Assembly (NCBI GenBank): GCA_016196925.1
Contig: JACPWS010000029.1
Coordinates: 53,016 to 117,015, forward strand
From: Burkholderiales bacterium
GTDB taxonomy: Bacteria > Pseudomonadota > Gammaproteobacteria > Burkholderiales > Burkholderiaceae_D
Length of the DNA: 64,000 bases
Reading direction: 5' to 3'
Shown: piece by piece, positions 17,311 to 26,388 of the stretch
How positions within the stretch are numbered: position 1 is the first letter of the stretch
How the letters are laid out: every line of letters starts with the position of its first letter
Made by a program: the position numbers and the translations under genes
Notes under the pieces: model-generated
The model's input: only the letters and a program-made list of their open reading frames with translations
Databases searched by the model: none
Told to the model about the DNA's origin: nothing

Positions 17311-17365
17311 TTTCGTTTTTGGCTGCCGGAGAGGCTTGCAGCAGCCTGCTACAGAGATCGTGAAT

Positions 17366-18163
17366 ATGTCAAGAATACAAACTACCATGGCTGCGCTGGC
17401 AGCCACGCATAAAAAAGGCTTGATCCCCTTCATCACCGCCGGCGATCCGGCGCCGCAACTGACCGTGCCGCTGATGCATGCGCTGGTCGAAGGCGGGGCC
17501 GACATCATCGAACTCGGCGTGCCGTTTTCCGATCCGATGGCGGACGGCCCGGTGATACAGCGCGCTTCCGAGCGGGCGCTGCTGCTTGGTGTCAGTTTGC
17601 GCGATGTATTACAATTCGTCCGCGAATTCCGCCGCAGCAACCAAAACACGCCGGTGGTGCTGATGGGTTACGCCAATCCCATCGAGCGCATGGGGCAGGC
17701 TGCCTTCATACAGCAGGCGGCCGAAGCCGGGGTGGATGGGGTGCTGGTGGTCGATTACCCGCCGGAAGAGTGTGAGGAATTCGCCAAAAATATGCAGCAG
17801 CAGGGCATGGATACCATCTTCCTGCTGGCGCCGACCTCGACCGATGAGCGCATCGCCCAGGTCGGCAAGATCGCCAGCGGTTATGTGTATTACGTCTCGC
17901 TGAAAGGCGTGACCGGCTCCGGTGCACTCGATCTGGAGGCGGTAGCGACCATGATTCCGCGCATCAAGCGGCAAGTCAAGGTGCCGGTCGGCGTCGGTTT
18001 CGGCATCCGCGACGGCGCTACCGCCCGGGCGATTTCGGCGAGCGCCGACGCCGTTGTGATAGGCTCGCGCATCATCCAGGAACTGGAAAATACGCCGCGT
18101 GAAAACGCTGTTGCCGCAGTAAAAAGCTTTATTTCTGGTGTCAGACAGGCTTTGGATGAGTAA
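17366..18163 (+). CDS. trpA: Tryptophan synthase alpha subunit
   Basis: Cleaves indole-3-glycerol phosphate to indole, which is channelled to TrpB. 265 residues from ATG 17366 (MSRIQTT, the family's usual start); the frame extends upstream to 17336. Catalytic Glu near residue 49 in [16 protein letters not shown], which also contains catalytic Asp 60. [10 protein letters not shown] near 173-182 and GVGFGIRDG near 211-219 form the phosphate loop. It follows trpB after a gap holding two repeat elements and precedes accD by 97 bases. Confidence 0.98.
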   Translation: MSRIQTTMAALAATHKKGLIPFITAGDPAPQLTVPLMHALVEGGADIIELGVPFSDPMADGPVIQRASERALLLGVSLRDVLQFVREFRRSNQNTPVVLMGYANPIERMGQAAFIQQAAEAGVDGVLVVDYPPEECEEFAKNMQQQGMDTIFLLAPTSTDERIAQVGKIASGYVYYVSLKGVTGSGALDLEAVATMIPRIKRQVKVPVGVGFGIRDGATARAISASADAVVIGSRIIQELENTPRENAVAAVKSFISGVRQALDE

Positions 18164-18214
18164 GGCTAGGGTAAAATACGCGCCAAAACCGGTTCTTTGA
18201 CCAAAATGAACCTG

Positions 18215-18255
18215 ATGCCGGCCTGCTAAAAAGGCATGCCGGCTGCTAAAAGGAG
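18215..18255 (+). repeat. Tandem direct repeat in the accD leader
   Basis: ATGCCGGCCTGCTAAAAAGG (18215-18234) is followed at once by a near-copy ATGCCGGCTGCTAAAAGG (18237-18254). The second supplies the accD ribosome-binding site AAAAGGAG and the first holds an equivalent decoy AAAAAGG. Confidence 0.6.
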
Positions 18256-18260
18256 AAAAC

Positions 18261-19133
18261 ATGAGTTGGCTGGAAAAACTGTTACCACCGCGCATACAGC
18301 GCTCGGAAACTGCGAATCGTAAATCGATACCCGAAGGGCTGTGGGTCAAATGTCCATCGTGCGAAGCCGTGTTGTACCGTTCCGATCTGGAAGCCAATAT
18401 CCATGTCTGCCCTAAATGCAGCCATCACCTGCGCATCGGTGCGCGCGAGCGCTTGGATGCCTTGCTGGACGCCGGCGGCCGCTATGAAATCGGCCAGGAA
18501 GTCTTGCCGGTCGACACCCTGAAATTCAAGGACAGCAAGAAATACCCGGATCGCCTGAAAGGTGCGCTGGAAACCACAGGCGAAACCGATGCCATGGTGG
18601 TCATGGGCGGCTCCATCATGGCGGTGCCGGTGGTGGCGGCTTGCTTCGAATTCGAATTCATGGGCGGCTCCATGGGCTCGGTCGTTGGCGAGCGCTTCGT
18701 GCGCGGCGTGCAGAACGCGCTCGAGCAAAAAGTGCCCTTCGTCTGCTTCACCGCGACCGGCGGCGCCCGTATGCAGGAGGGCTTGCTGTCGCTGATGCAG
18801 ATGGCCAAGACCACCGCTATGCTGACCAAGTTGTCTGAAAAGAAATTGCCTTTCATTTCCGTGCTGACCGACCCGACCATGGGCGGCGTCTCGGCTTCCT
18901 TCGCCTTTCTGGGTGACGTGGTGATTGCCGAACCTAAGGCGCTGATCGGCTTTGCCGGCCCGCGCGTGATCGAAAACACCGTGCGCGAAAAACTGCCGGA
19001 AGGCTTCCAGCGCGCCGAATTCCTGGTGCAAAAAGGCGCGGTCGACATGATCATCGACCGCCGCAAGATGCGCGAAGAAATCGCCCGCCTGCTGGCCTTG
19101 TTGCAAAACCAGCCAGCCGATGCCGTTTCCTGA
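18261..19133 (+). CDS. accD: Acetyl-CoA carboxylase carboxyltransferase subunit beta
   Basis: Forms the A2B2 carboxyltransferase with AccA and makes malonyl-CoA for fatty-acid synthesis. 290 residues. The N-terminal zinc ribbon has Cys 31, 34, 50 and 53 ([10 protein letters not shown] ... HVCPKC). The crotonase-fold domain contains [16 protein letters not shown] near 130-145, [11 protein letters not shown] near 162-172, [14 protein letters not shown] near 202-215 and [22 protein letters not shown] near 230-251. The E. coli zinc ribbon binds its own and accA mRNA; the duplicated leader here may be relevant. Confidence 0.98.
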   Translation: MSWLEKLLPPRIQRSETANRKSIPEGLWVKCPSCEAVLYRSDLEANIHVCPKCSHHLRIGARERLDALLDAGGRYEIGQEVLPVDTLKFKDSKKYPDRLKGALETTGETDAMVVMGGSIMAVPVVAACFEFEFMGGSMGSVVGERFVRGVQNALEQKVPFVCFTATGGARMQEGLLSLMQMAKTTAMLTKLSEKKLPFISVLTDPTMGGVSASFAFLGDVVIAEPKALIGFAGPRVIENTVREKLPEGFQRAEFLVQKGAVDMIIDRRKMREEIARLLALLQNQPADAVS

Positions 19134-19153
19134 TTTTTACTGCTACTAAAGAT

Positions 19154-19182
19154 AAGCCCGACGCTGTGTTCGGGCTTTTTTT
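19154..19182 (+). terminator. Terminator after accD, abutting folC
   Basis: AAGCCCGA (19154-19161) pairs with TCGGGCTT (19170-19177), followed by T-rich sequence to 19182. The folC ATG is 5 bases further on. Confidence 0.85.
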
Positions 19183-19187
19183 ATCCT

Positions 19188-20477
19188 ATGACTAAACTAC
19201 CTGCCACCCTGCCTGCATGGCTGGCTCTGCTGGAAACCCGCCATTCCAAAGAAATCGACATGGGGCTGGAGCGCGTCGCCGCCGTTAAGCAGCGCCTCGG
19301 CATACTTTACGATTGCCCGGTCATCATGGTGGCCGGCACCAACGGCAAGGGTTCGACTTGCGCCATGCTGGAAGCCATCTTGCTGCAGGCAGGCTATCGC
19401 GTCGGCCTGTACAGCAAGCCGCATTTTCTCGATTTCAACGAGCGCGCCCGCATCAACGGCCGGATGGTGGAAGACCCGGCCTTCATTGAGGCCTTCGCCG
19501 AAGTTGAGGCACAGCGCGGCGAGATTTCCCTGACGTATTTTGAATTCACCACGCTGGCGATCTGCAAGCTGCTGGCCGACGCCAAACTCGATGTGGTGAT
19601 ACTCGAAGTCGGTCTCGGCGGCCGTCTGGATGCGGTGAATGTGATCGACGCCGATGTGGCTATCGTCACCAGCGTGGATATCGACCATGTCGATTACCTC
19701 GGCGATACCCGCGAAAAAATCGGTTTCGAGAAGGCCGGCATCTTCCGCACCGGCAAGGCCGCGATTTGCGGCGATCCACTGCCGCCGCAATCGCTGATCG
19801 ATCACGCCATGGAAATCGGCGCCGATCTGTGGCTGTTCGGACGCGATTTCAATTACAACGGCGATAAGCAGCAATGGAATTTCGCCGGCCGCAGCCAGCG
19901 CCGCAATTCGCTCGGCTATCCGAGTCTGCGCGGCGCGAATCAGTTGCTGAACGCTTCGGCGGTATTGGCGGCGCTGGAAGTCTTGAAGCACCGCTTGCCG
20001 GTCGGTGCGCAAGAAGTGCGCAACGGCCTGGTAATGGTCGATTTGCCGGGACGTTTCCAGGTCTTGCCGGGGCGTCCGGTGGTGGTGCTGGACGTGGCGC
20101 ACAACCCGCATGCGGCCGCCACCCTGGCGCAGAACCTCGACAATATGGGCTTCCACGCCTACACCTATGCAGTGTTCGGTTCCATGCTGGATAAAGACAT
20201 AGACGGCGTGATCGCCCAGTTGAAAGGCAAGGTCGATCACTGGTGCGTGACCGGCTTGCCCCTGCCGCGCGCCGCCAGTGCGCAGCAGTTGGAACAGCGC
20301 TTGCACGCGGCCGGCGTGCCGGCCGACGCCGAACGCAGCATACAAAGTTTCGCTACGCCCGAGCAAGCCTATGCATATGCCATAGGAAAAGCGGGTGAGA
20401 ATGATAGAATAGTGGTCTTTGGTTCTTTCCTCACCGTGGCCGGCGTCATGCGGGCCAGACGGTCGGCCAGGCACTGA
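19188..20477 (+). CDS. folC: Bifunctional dihydrofolate synthase / folylpolyglutamate synthase
   Basis: Adds glutamate to dihydropteroate and further glutamates to folates. 429 residues, normal length. The Mur-ligase P-loop VAGTNGKGST lies near 45-54. SKPHFLDFNERARING near 75-90 and the LEVGLGGRLDAVN motif near 138-150 define the family; VTSVDIDHVDYLG near 159-171 and DVAHNPHAA in the C-terminal domain complete it. The N-terminal PAWLALLETRH helix is needed by the family, supporting ATG 19188. No Shine-Dalgarno is visible; the codon stands just after the terminator T-run. Confidence 0.97.
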   Translation: MTKLPATLPAWLALLETRHSKEIDMGLERVAAVKQRLGILYDCPVIMVAGTNGKGSTCAMLEAILLQAGYRVGLYSKPHFLDFNERARINGRMVEDPAFIEAFAEVEAQRGEISLTYFEFTTLAICKLLADAKLDVVILEVGLGGRLDAVNVIDADVAIVTSVDIDHVDYLGDTREKIGFEKAGIFRTGKAAICGDPLPPQSLIDHAMEIGADLWLFGRDFNYNGDKQQWNFAGRSQRRNSLGYPSLRGANQLLNASAVLAALEVLKHRLPVGAQEVRNGLVMVDLPGRFQVLPGRPVVVLDVAHNPHAAATLAQNLDNMGFHAYTYAVFGSMLDKDIDGVIAQLKGKVDHWCVTGLPLPRAASAQQLEQRLHAAGVPADAERSIQSFATPEQAYAYAIGKAGENDRIVVFGSFLTVAGVMRARRSARH

Positions 20478-20545
20478 AGATGACTCGCGCGGAACAGCTC
20501 CCTGCGGGGCACCGCTAACCAACCGCTACCAACCGATAATTGCAC

Positions 20546-21538
20546 ATGGGTTTGCTCTCGCTGTTCAAACAGAAGCAAGAAACATCCGTCGATCAGGATA
20601 ATGGCGAATTCCGTTCCCGCGCCGAGGATGAGACCAACCAGGCGCGCGCGCGCGGCAAGAAAGACGATGCGCCGCGCAATGGTAAAGCCGGCAAGGCCGC
20701 CGATCCCGTGTTGCCTGAGAAGAAGCGCGCCAGACGGCGCCTGATCGGCGCGGTGGCGCTGGTGCTGGCGGCGGTGATAGGCTTGCCGATGATCCTCGAT
20801 TCCGAACCGAAACCTCTGGCCGACGACATCGCGATACAAATCCCCTCCAAAGACAAACCGCTGGCCGCTTCCGCCGCGCCGGAACCGGCCGCCGGCAGAA
20901 ATAACAGCGCCGCCGCGAATGAGTCTATAGAAGAAATCATCGATCCTGCTCCGGTCGATAAAAAAACGCCGGCCGGCCACGCTGCCGGCGTTCCTGATGC
21001 AGCACTGCCGCCCGTTGCCAAAAACAATGCGCCGGCAACCGTCACGCCTCTGCAAGACAAGGGCGCCAAGACGGATAGACCGCTGGAAGCGAAGCCCGAG
21101 GCCAGAGCAGCGGCCGCCGAGGTAAAAGCTGCGCTGGCGCCGAATGTGAAAACTTCGGGAAAAGACAATTTCGACGGCAAGCCCGGCGAACATGCGAAGC
21201 CGGCCATCGTCAAGACTGCCCCGGCCGGCGATGAAGCGGCGCGCGCCATGGCTATCCTGGAAGGCAAGGCGCCTCCCAAGGCCGCCAGCAAGCCGGAAAG
21301 CGCAGCAAAATCGAGCTATGTGGTGCAGGTGGCCGCCTTGGCAAGCCAGGAAAAAGTGCGCGAACTGCAAAGCAGACTGAAGGCGGCGAATATCCCGTCT
21401 CATACGCAAAAAGTGGCGACCACCTCCGGAGAAATCATCCGGGTCAAGGTCGGCCCCTTTGACTCGAAAGAGGAAGCGGATAAAGTGCGCGCCAACTTGC
21501 TCAAGTTGGGCTTGAACGGCAACCTGATCGCGAACTAA
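20546..21538 (+). CDS. SPOR-domain cell-division protein (DedD-like)
   Basis: A 330-residue single-pass inner-membrane protein. The N-terminal cytoplasmic part is charged (to about residue 60), with one helix (LIGAVALVLAAVIGLPMIL near 68-86). A long Ala/Pro/Lys-rich periplasmic linker follows, then a C-terminal SPOR domain (SSYVVQVAALASQEKVREL ... RVKVGPFDSKEEADKVRANL, about 255-330) that binds denuded septal glycan. The layout and place between folC and cvpA match dedD in other proteobacteria. I used ATG 20546; TTG 20540 is an alternative. Confidence 0.92.
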   Translation: MGLLSLFKQKQETSVDQDNGEFRSRAEDETNQARARGKKDDAPRNGKAGKAADPVLPEKKRARRRLIGAVALVLAAVIGLPMILDSEPKPLADDIAIQIPSKDKPLAASAAPEPAAGRNNSAAANESIEEIIDPAPVDKKTPAGHAAGVPDAALPPVAKNNAPATVTPLQDKGAKTDRPLEAKPEARAAAAEVKAALAPNVKTSGKDNFDGKPGEHAKPAIVKTAPAGDEAARAMAILEGKAPPKAASKPESAAKSSYVVQVAALASQEKVRELQSRLKAANIPSHTQKVATTSGEIIRVKVGPFDSKEEADKVRANLLKLGLNGNLIAN

Positions 21539-21550
21539 ACTGGATTGCCC

Positions 21551-22039
21551 GTGACCCTGTTCGATTACCTGGTATTGCTGATCCTGATTTGTTCGATAGT
21601 GATCAGTACCATGCGTGGTTTGATCAAAGAAATCTTGTCGTTAGTCAGTTGGATCGTGGCCTTCGTCGTGGCGAATGCGTATAGCGGGGCGCTGGCAGCC
21701 TGGTTGCCCAACTTATTTCCGGGCCAGATGTTGCGCCTGATCGTGGCCTTCCTGGCGCTGTTCGTCGGCGTACGGCTGTTGATGGCGCTGGTGATGATGG
21801 CGGTTGATGCGGTGATCAAGGCCAGCGGCCTGAAACTCGCCGATCGCGGCCTGGGTGGCTTGTTTGGTCTGGCGCGCGGCTGTGTATTGGTGCTGGCCGC
21901 CGTGCTGTTGTGCGGCATGACTGCGATCCCGCAACAGGCATTCTGGAAAAATGCCTTGCTGAGCCCGCTGGCGGAAACCGCCGCGCGCACCGTTATCCCG
22001 TTTTTACCGGCATCCATTTCCGGACACGTAAAGTTTTAA
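21551..22039 (+). CDS. cvpA: Colicin V production family protein CvpA
   Basis: A 162-residue inner-membrane protein with four predicted helices. The first half has LFDYLVLLILICSIVISTMRGLIKEILSL, the family's start and its MRGLIKE turn. The loop SGLKLADRGLGGLFGLARG near 94-112 is also characteristic. CvpA affects envelope homeostasis and purine-linked phenotypes; the molecular role is not settled. I chose GTG 21551 because MTLFDYL is the common family start; TTG 21545 is an alternative. It lies 12 bases after the SPOR gene and directly before purF, the classic order. Confidence 0.92.
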   Translation: MTLFDYLVLLILICSIVISTMRGLIKEILSLVSWIVAFVVANAYSGALAAWLPNLFPGQMLRLIVAFLALFVGVRLLMALVMMAVDAVIKASGLKLADRGLGGLFGLARGCVLVLAAVLLCGMTAIPQQAFWKNALLSPLAETAARTVIPFLPASISGHVKF

Positions 22040-22063
22040 TTGTCTTTTTTTTAGGAGTCCACC

Positions 22064-23584
22064 ATGTGTGGCATCGTAGGTGTAGTTTCAAATAATCCTG
22101 TGAACCAGCTGATTTATGACGCCTTGCTGCTGTTGCAGCACCGCGGCCAGGATGCGGCCGGTATCGCGACCAGCCACGGCAACAAGTTCGCCATGCATAA
22201 GGCCAACGGCCTGGTGCGCGACGTGTTCCGCACCCGCAACATGCGCTCGCTGCCGGGCAATGTCGGCATCGGCCAGGTGCGTTATCCTACCGCCGGCTCC
22301 ACCAGCGAAGAAGAAGCGCAGCCGTTCTACGTCAACGCGCCTTTCGGCATCGTGCTCGCGCATAACGGCAACCTGACCAATGCGGTCGAACTGAAGATCG
22401 AATTGTTCAAGAACGACCGCCGCCATCTGAACACCGATTCCGATTCCGAAGTCTTGCTGAACATCCTGGCGCACCAGATCCAGGAAGTCACCAGCGGTTA
22501 TTCGCTCGACCCGGCCGCCTTGTTTCACGCCGTTTCCATGCTGCATAGACGCGTGCGCGGCTCGTACGCGGTGGTGGCGCAAATCGCCGGTTACGGCTTG
22601 CTGGCTTTCCGCGATCCTTACGGCATCCGTCCGCTATGCATAGGCGTGTCGCAAAATGAGTCCGGCGCCGAATACATGATCGCCAGCGAATCGGTGGCGC
22701 TGGAAGGCCTGGGCTTCAAATTCCTGCGCGACGTCGCGCCCGGCGAAGCCTTGTTCATCGACCTGGACGGCAAGCTGTACAACCAGCAATGCGCAGAGAA
22801 TCCTAGCCTCAATCCTTGCGCCTTCGAATACGTGTATCTGGCCCGTCCGGATTCCATCATCGACGGCGCCTCGGTGTATCTGACCCGTCTGAAGATGGGC
22901 GAGTACCTGGCGGACAAAGTGCGCAATCAATTCCGCGACGGTGAAATCGACGTGGTGATGCCGATTCCCGACTCTTCCCGCCCATCGGCGATGGAGCTGG
23001 CGCTGAAACTGAACCTCGATTACCGCGAAGGCTTCATCAAGAATCGCTATATAGGCCGCACTTTCATGATGCCGGGCCAGGCCATACGCCGCAAATCGGT
23101 GCGCCAGAAGCTGAATGCAATCGGCTCCGAATTCAAGGGCAAGAGCGTGTTGCTGGTCGACGATTCCATCGTACGCGGCACCACCAGCCGCGAAATCGTG
23201 CAGATGGCGCGCGAATCGGGCGCCAGGCGCGTGATTTTCGCTTCCGCTGCGCCGCCGGTGCAATTCCCCAACGTATACGGCATCGACATGCCTACCCGCA
23301 GCGAATTGATCGCCTATGGCCGCAGCGAAGAAGAAGTCTGCCGCGAAATCACGGCCGACGCCCTGGTGTATCAGGATGTCGCCGCGATGAAGCGCTCGAT
23401 TGCCGACGTCAATCCCGCCCTGAAAAACATCGAAGCATCTTGCTTCGATGGCTTTTACATCACCGGCGACGTGACTGCCGGCTACCTCGATAAGCTGGAG
23501 GCCGCGCGCAATAGTCCGCGTCCGGACAGCGAGGATTTGCTGCGTTCGCAACTGAACCTGAACCTGGCTGAACGCGGCGATTAA
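22064..23584 (+). CDS. purF: Amidophosphoribosyltransferase
   Basis: First committed step of purine synthesis: PRPP plus glutamine to phosphoribosylamine. 506 residues. MCGIVGVV exposes the nucleophile Cys after Met removal (Ntn hydrolase glutaminase domain, to about 235); LLQHRGQDAAGIAT near 23-36 and HNGNLTNA near 101-108 are glutaminase motifs. The phosphoribosyltransferase domain carries the PRPP motif LLVDDSIVRGTTS near 362-374. AGGAG lies 6 bases before the ATG. It ends the fol/dedD/cvpA/purF cluster with a strong terminator. Confidence 0.98.
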   Translation: MCGIVGVVSNNPVNQLIYDALLLLQHRGQDAAGIATSHGNKFAMHKANGLVRDVFRTRNMRSLPGNVGIGQVRYPTAGSTSEEEAQPFYVNAPFGIVLAHNGNLTNAVELKIELFKNDRRHLNTDSDSEVLLNILAHQIQEVTSGYSLDPAALFHAVSMLHRRVRGSYAVVAQIAGYGLLAFRDPYGIRPLCIGVSQNESGAEYMIASESVALEGLGFKFLRDVAPGEALFIDLDGKLYNQQCAENPSLNPCAFEYVYLARPDSIIDGASVYLTRLKMGEYLADKVRNQFRDGEIDVVMPIPDSSRPSAMELALKLNLDYREGFIKNRYIGRTFMMPGQAIRRKSVRQKLNAIGSEFKGKSVLLVDDSIVRGTTSREIVQMARESGARRVIFASAAPPVQFPNVYGIDMPTRSELIAYGRSEEEVCREITADALVYQDVAAMKRSIADVNPALKNIEASCFDGFYITGDVTAGYLDKLEAARNSPRPDSEDLLRSQLNLNLAERGD

Positions 23585-23605
23585 ACCCCGCCCGGCGTCC
23601 CGCCC

Positions 23606-23642
23606 AAAAAAGCCCGCCGCGCCCCGCGTAGCGGGCTTTTTT
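23606..23642 (+). terminator. Terminator of purF
   Basis: AAAAAAGCCCGC pairs with GCGGGCTTTTTT around a 13-base GC-rich loop. Repeat copy B begins at its last base. Confidence 0.9.
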
Positions 23643-23720
23643 ACGGGAGTATGTGCTAAAAACGGCCTGTCGTCCGTGAATTTAAAGCGCCTTAAAATAT
23701 ACTGGAGAGGAGTATATTGG
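23642..23720 (-). repeat. Dispersed repeat 'ATATACT-N7-AGTATAT', copy B
   Basis: Minus-strand head AATATACTCCTCTCCAGTAT (23718-23699) and tail CACATACTCCCGTA (23655-23642), with GGCGCTTTAAAT and GGACGACAGGC between. It aligns closely with copy D (53849-53935). It lies between the purF terminator and the TonB receptor gene. Confidence 0.75.
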
Positions 23721-23885
23721 AAGCTTCAGGCGCCGTCGCCGCTTAAGTAACAGCCGTATGCATGCTGTTTCAATTCCATACAAATCCGAGGCCGGGCGGG
23801 CTGGCTAAGCGGGTCGCACAGCCATACAATGGCGGCCAAGCGCAGCACCGCCGGTGCTGCAGACCGAACCTAGCCACCGCTCCCC

Positions 23886-26132
23886 ATGCCCAGACATCTG
23901 CCACGCCGCCTGTTGAGTTTTGCGCTCGCCGGCGCTTTTTCCGCCACCGCACAGGCGCAGGCGATCAGCCCCGCGTCAAATGAAGAAACGCAGGAACAGC
24001 CCGTCACTAAGCCTCAGCCTAAACCTAAGCCGGCGGACGCCAGGGCCGGCGTGCAAAGCGTCACCATCAGCGCCGGCCGCGCATCGGAACTGGAGCAGCG
24101 ACGCCAGTCCACCGCCGCGAAAATGATTTTCGGGCGGGAAGAGCTCGATCGCAACGGCGACGCCAGCATAGGCGAAATTTTGAAGCGCTTGCCGGGCGTC
24201 ACGGTCGGCGGCCGGCCCGGGCGCGGCGGCGACATCCGCATGCGCGGCATGGGCAGCGGCTATACCCAGATTTTGATCAACGGCGAAAGAGCGCCGCGCG
24301 GCTTTTCCATGGATAGCCTGACGCCGGATCAGGTCGAGCGTATAGAAATCATGCGCGGCCCGGTGGCGGAATACAGCACCCAGGCGATTGCCGGCACCAT
24401 CAACATCGTCTTGCGCGAGGAATACAAGCAAAAAAACGCCGATCTCAAAATTTCCGAAAGCTTTGAGCGGGGGCGCAACAGCCACAACATTTCTCTCACT
24501 TATCCCGGAGACGCGGGCGCTTTGTCGTACGCCCTGAGCGGTTCCGTATTCCAGAATCAGCAAGGCGATGAGGTCGGCACCGCAACCGTGGAGCTCAATC
24601 CGGCCGGCCAGCCCAGCTTGATACAGAACCAGTTCGACCAGACCAGGCGCCGTTCCACCGGCGTGCACCTGGTGCCGCGTTTCAGCTATCGCTGGGAGAA
24701 CGGCGACACGCTGATGTTGCAGCCGTTTTTTATGAATACGCGCAGCGATTCCAATAGCGACAGCCAGCTCACGCAAACGCTGAGCAGCGTTGCTGCACCC
24801 TATGCGTCAGCCTTTGCTTCCGCCCATGCGGAGACCAGTTTTGCGCGCGGCTTCGGCAACTGGCAACACAAATTCGCCGACAACGCCCGGCTGAATGTCA
24901 AGTTCGGCGGCGGCGTCGGGCGCATGGAAAGCAATTCTTTGCGCTACCAATACGACGCCAGCGGTAAACAAGTGGACTTGATCAGCGATGTCGACAACAC
25001 GCGCGACAGCAGCATCAATACCGGCGGTAAATACAGCAAACCGTTGGGTGAAGGGCATACGCTGGCGGCCGGCTGGGAAATCGAGGCCGGCAACCGCACG
25101 CAGACCCGGGTGTCGCTCGCTAACGGTGCGCCGCAATTCGCCGAATCCGGCGATAATCTGGACGCCGGCACGCGCCGCCTCGCCCTGTTTGCGCAAGACG
25201 AATTCGATATCAGCGCCCAATGGTCGGCGTATGCCGGCTTACGCTGGGAAGGCATACGCACAACCAGCAGCACGACCACAGGCGCGGTCGATAATCGCAG
25301 CAGCATATGGAGCCCGCTCTTGCATGCAGTCTGGCGCATTCCCGGTGGCGGCAAGGATCAGGTGCGCGTCAGCCTGACGCATAGTTACCGTGCCCCGGCC
25401 CTGAACGACTTGATCGCCTTGCCAGCGATTTCCAGCTTAAATAGCCCGACCCGCCCGGACCGTAGCGGCAATCCCGCATTGAAGCCGGAATTATCCAGGG
25501 GCATAGACCTGGCTTACGAGCACTACCTGAGCCGCGCCGGGATCATGAGTGCGAATCTGTTCGTGCGCAGCATAGACGACCTGATGCGGCGCCGCGCGGT
25601 GTTGATGGATACCGTCACCGGCCCGCGCTGGGTGTCGTCGCCGCAGAATGTCGGCCACGCCGTGACGCGCGGCATCGAGCTGGAAGCGAAGTTCCAGTTG
25701 CAGGAGTTTTTCCCGGACGGCCCCACCATTGACGTGCGCAGCAATTACAGTCATTTCTGGTCCAGCGTCGACCATGTTCCCGGCCCGAACAACAGGCTCG
25801 ATCAGCAGCCGGAGCAAACCGCCAATTTAGGTATCGATTACCGCGCCGCCGGCTGGCCGCTGATCCTGGGCGGCAACCTTAACTGGACTCCGGCCTATGT
25901 GACGCAAAGCAGCGATACGCAAATCAGCTCAAGCGGCTTGAAGCGCCAGCTCGATCTGTACGGTTTGTGGAAATTCAGCCCCGCCGTACAACTGCGCTTG
26001 TCCGCCAATAATCTGCAGGCGGGCGATTACCTGAGCGGCAACGCGGTGACGACCGGTGGCATCGAGCACGTCGACGACAGCAGCGCAAAAACATACACCA
26101 CCTGGACCTTAAGGCTGGAAATGAAGCTTTGA
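23886..26132 (+). CDS. TonB-dependent outer-membrane receptor
   Basis: A 748-residue outer-membrane receptor. The signal peptide (LPRRLLSFALAGAFSATAQAQA) ends near residue 25. A Lys/Pro-rich stretch follows, then the plug domain (about 65-180: DRNGDASIGEILKRLPGV, GGDIRMRGMGSGYTQILING, VERIEIMRGPVAEYST, AGTINIVLRE), then a 22-strand barrel ending in TYTTWTLRLEMKL with a small/hydrophobic terminal pattern. The plug resembles siderophore/vitamin receptors, but no substrate can be named; there is no TonB, ABC importer or sigma/anti-sigma pair next to it. It is a monocistronic unit. The 23721-23885 leader has no recognised operator besides repeat copy B. Confidence 0.93.
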   Translation: MPRHLPRRLLSFALAGAFSATAQAQAISPASNEETQEQPVTKPQPKPKPADARAGVQSVTISAGRASELEQRRQSTAAKMIFGREELDRNGDASIGEILKRLPGVTVGGRPGRGGDIRMRGMGSGYTQILINGERAPRGFSMDSLTPDQVERIEIMRGPVAEYSTQAIAGTINIVLREEYKQKNADLKISESFERGRNSHNISLTYPGDAGALSYALSGSVFQNQQGDEVGTATVELNPAGQPSLIQNQFDQTRRRSTGVHLVPRFSYRWENGDTLMLQPFFMNTRSDSNSDSQLTQTLSSVAAPYASAFASAHAETSFARGFGNWQHKFADNARLNVKFGGGVGRMESNSLRYQYDASGKQVDLISDVDNTRDSSINTGGKYSKPLGEGHTLAAGWEIEAGNRTQTRVSLANGAPQFAESGDNLDAGTRRLALFAQDEFDISAQWSAYAGLRWEGIRTTSSTTTGAVDNRSSIWSPLLHAVWRIPGGGKDQVRVSLTHSYRAPALNDLIALPAISSLNSPTRPDRSGNPALKPELSRGIDLAYEHYLSRAGIMSANLFVRSIDDLMRRRAVLMDTVTGPRWVSSPQNVGHAVTRGIELEAKFQLQEFFPDGPTIDVRSNYSHFWSSVDHVPGPNNRLDQQPEQTANLGIDYRAAGWPLILGGNLNWTPAYVTQSSDTQISSSGLKRQLDLYGLWKFSPAVQLRLSANNLQAGDYLSGNAVTTGGIEHVDDSSAKTYTTWTLRLEMKL

Positions 26133-26155
26133 TTGATTTTGAGGCTAGGCATTTT

Positions 26156-26275
26156 GTCCACGAAATACACGAAAACCGCGCAAGATATTTCCTGGTCGAT
26201 TTAGTCGTGATCGCCAGCAAATTTTTTTGCTGGTTTCGCGGGTTCCTCAGTTTCGGTTTCGTGTATTTCGTGGAC
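26156..26275. repeat. Palindromic element bounded by GTCCACGAAAT (short copy)
   Basis: Perfect 19-bp terminal inverted repeats: GTCCACGAAATACACGAAA (26156-26174) and its reverse complement (26257-26275). Inside is a second hairpin, CCAGCAAA/TTTGCTGG around TTTT. The 120-bp element is in the gap after the TonB receptor. The same terminal sequence bounds the larger element at 59797-60217. Confidence 0.8.
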
Positions 26276-26388
26276 AGCTTTTAGGCTACATGCGATTGCC
26301 CTTGCTGCGGCGCTGCCTGCCGCACAAGCGCCGCCGGCGGAGTACAATGATCGCATGATGTACTCTCGCTTGCCGTGAATTGCCCGCC

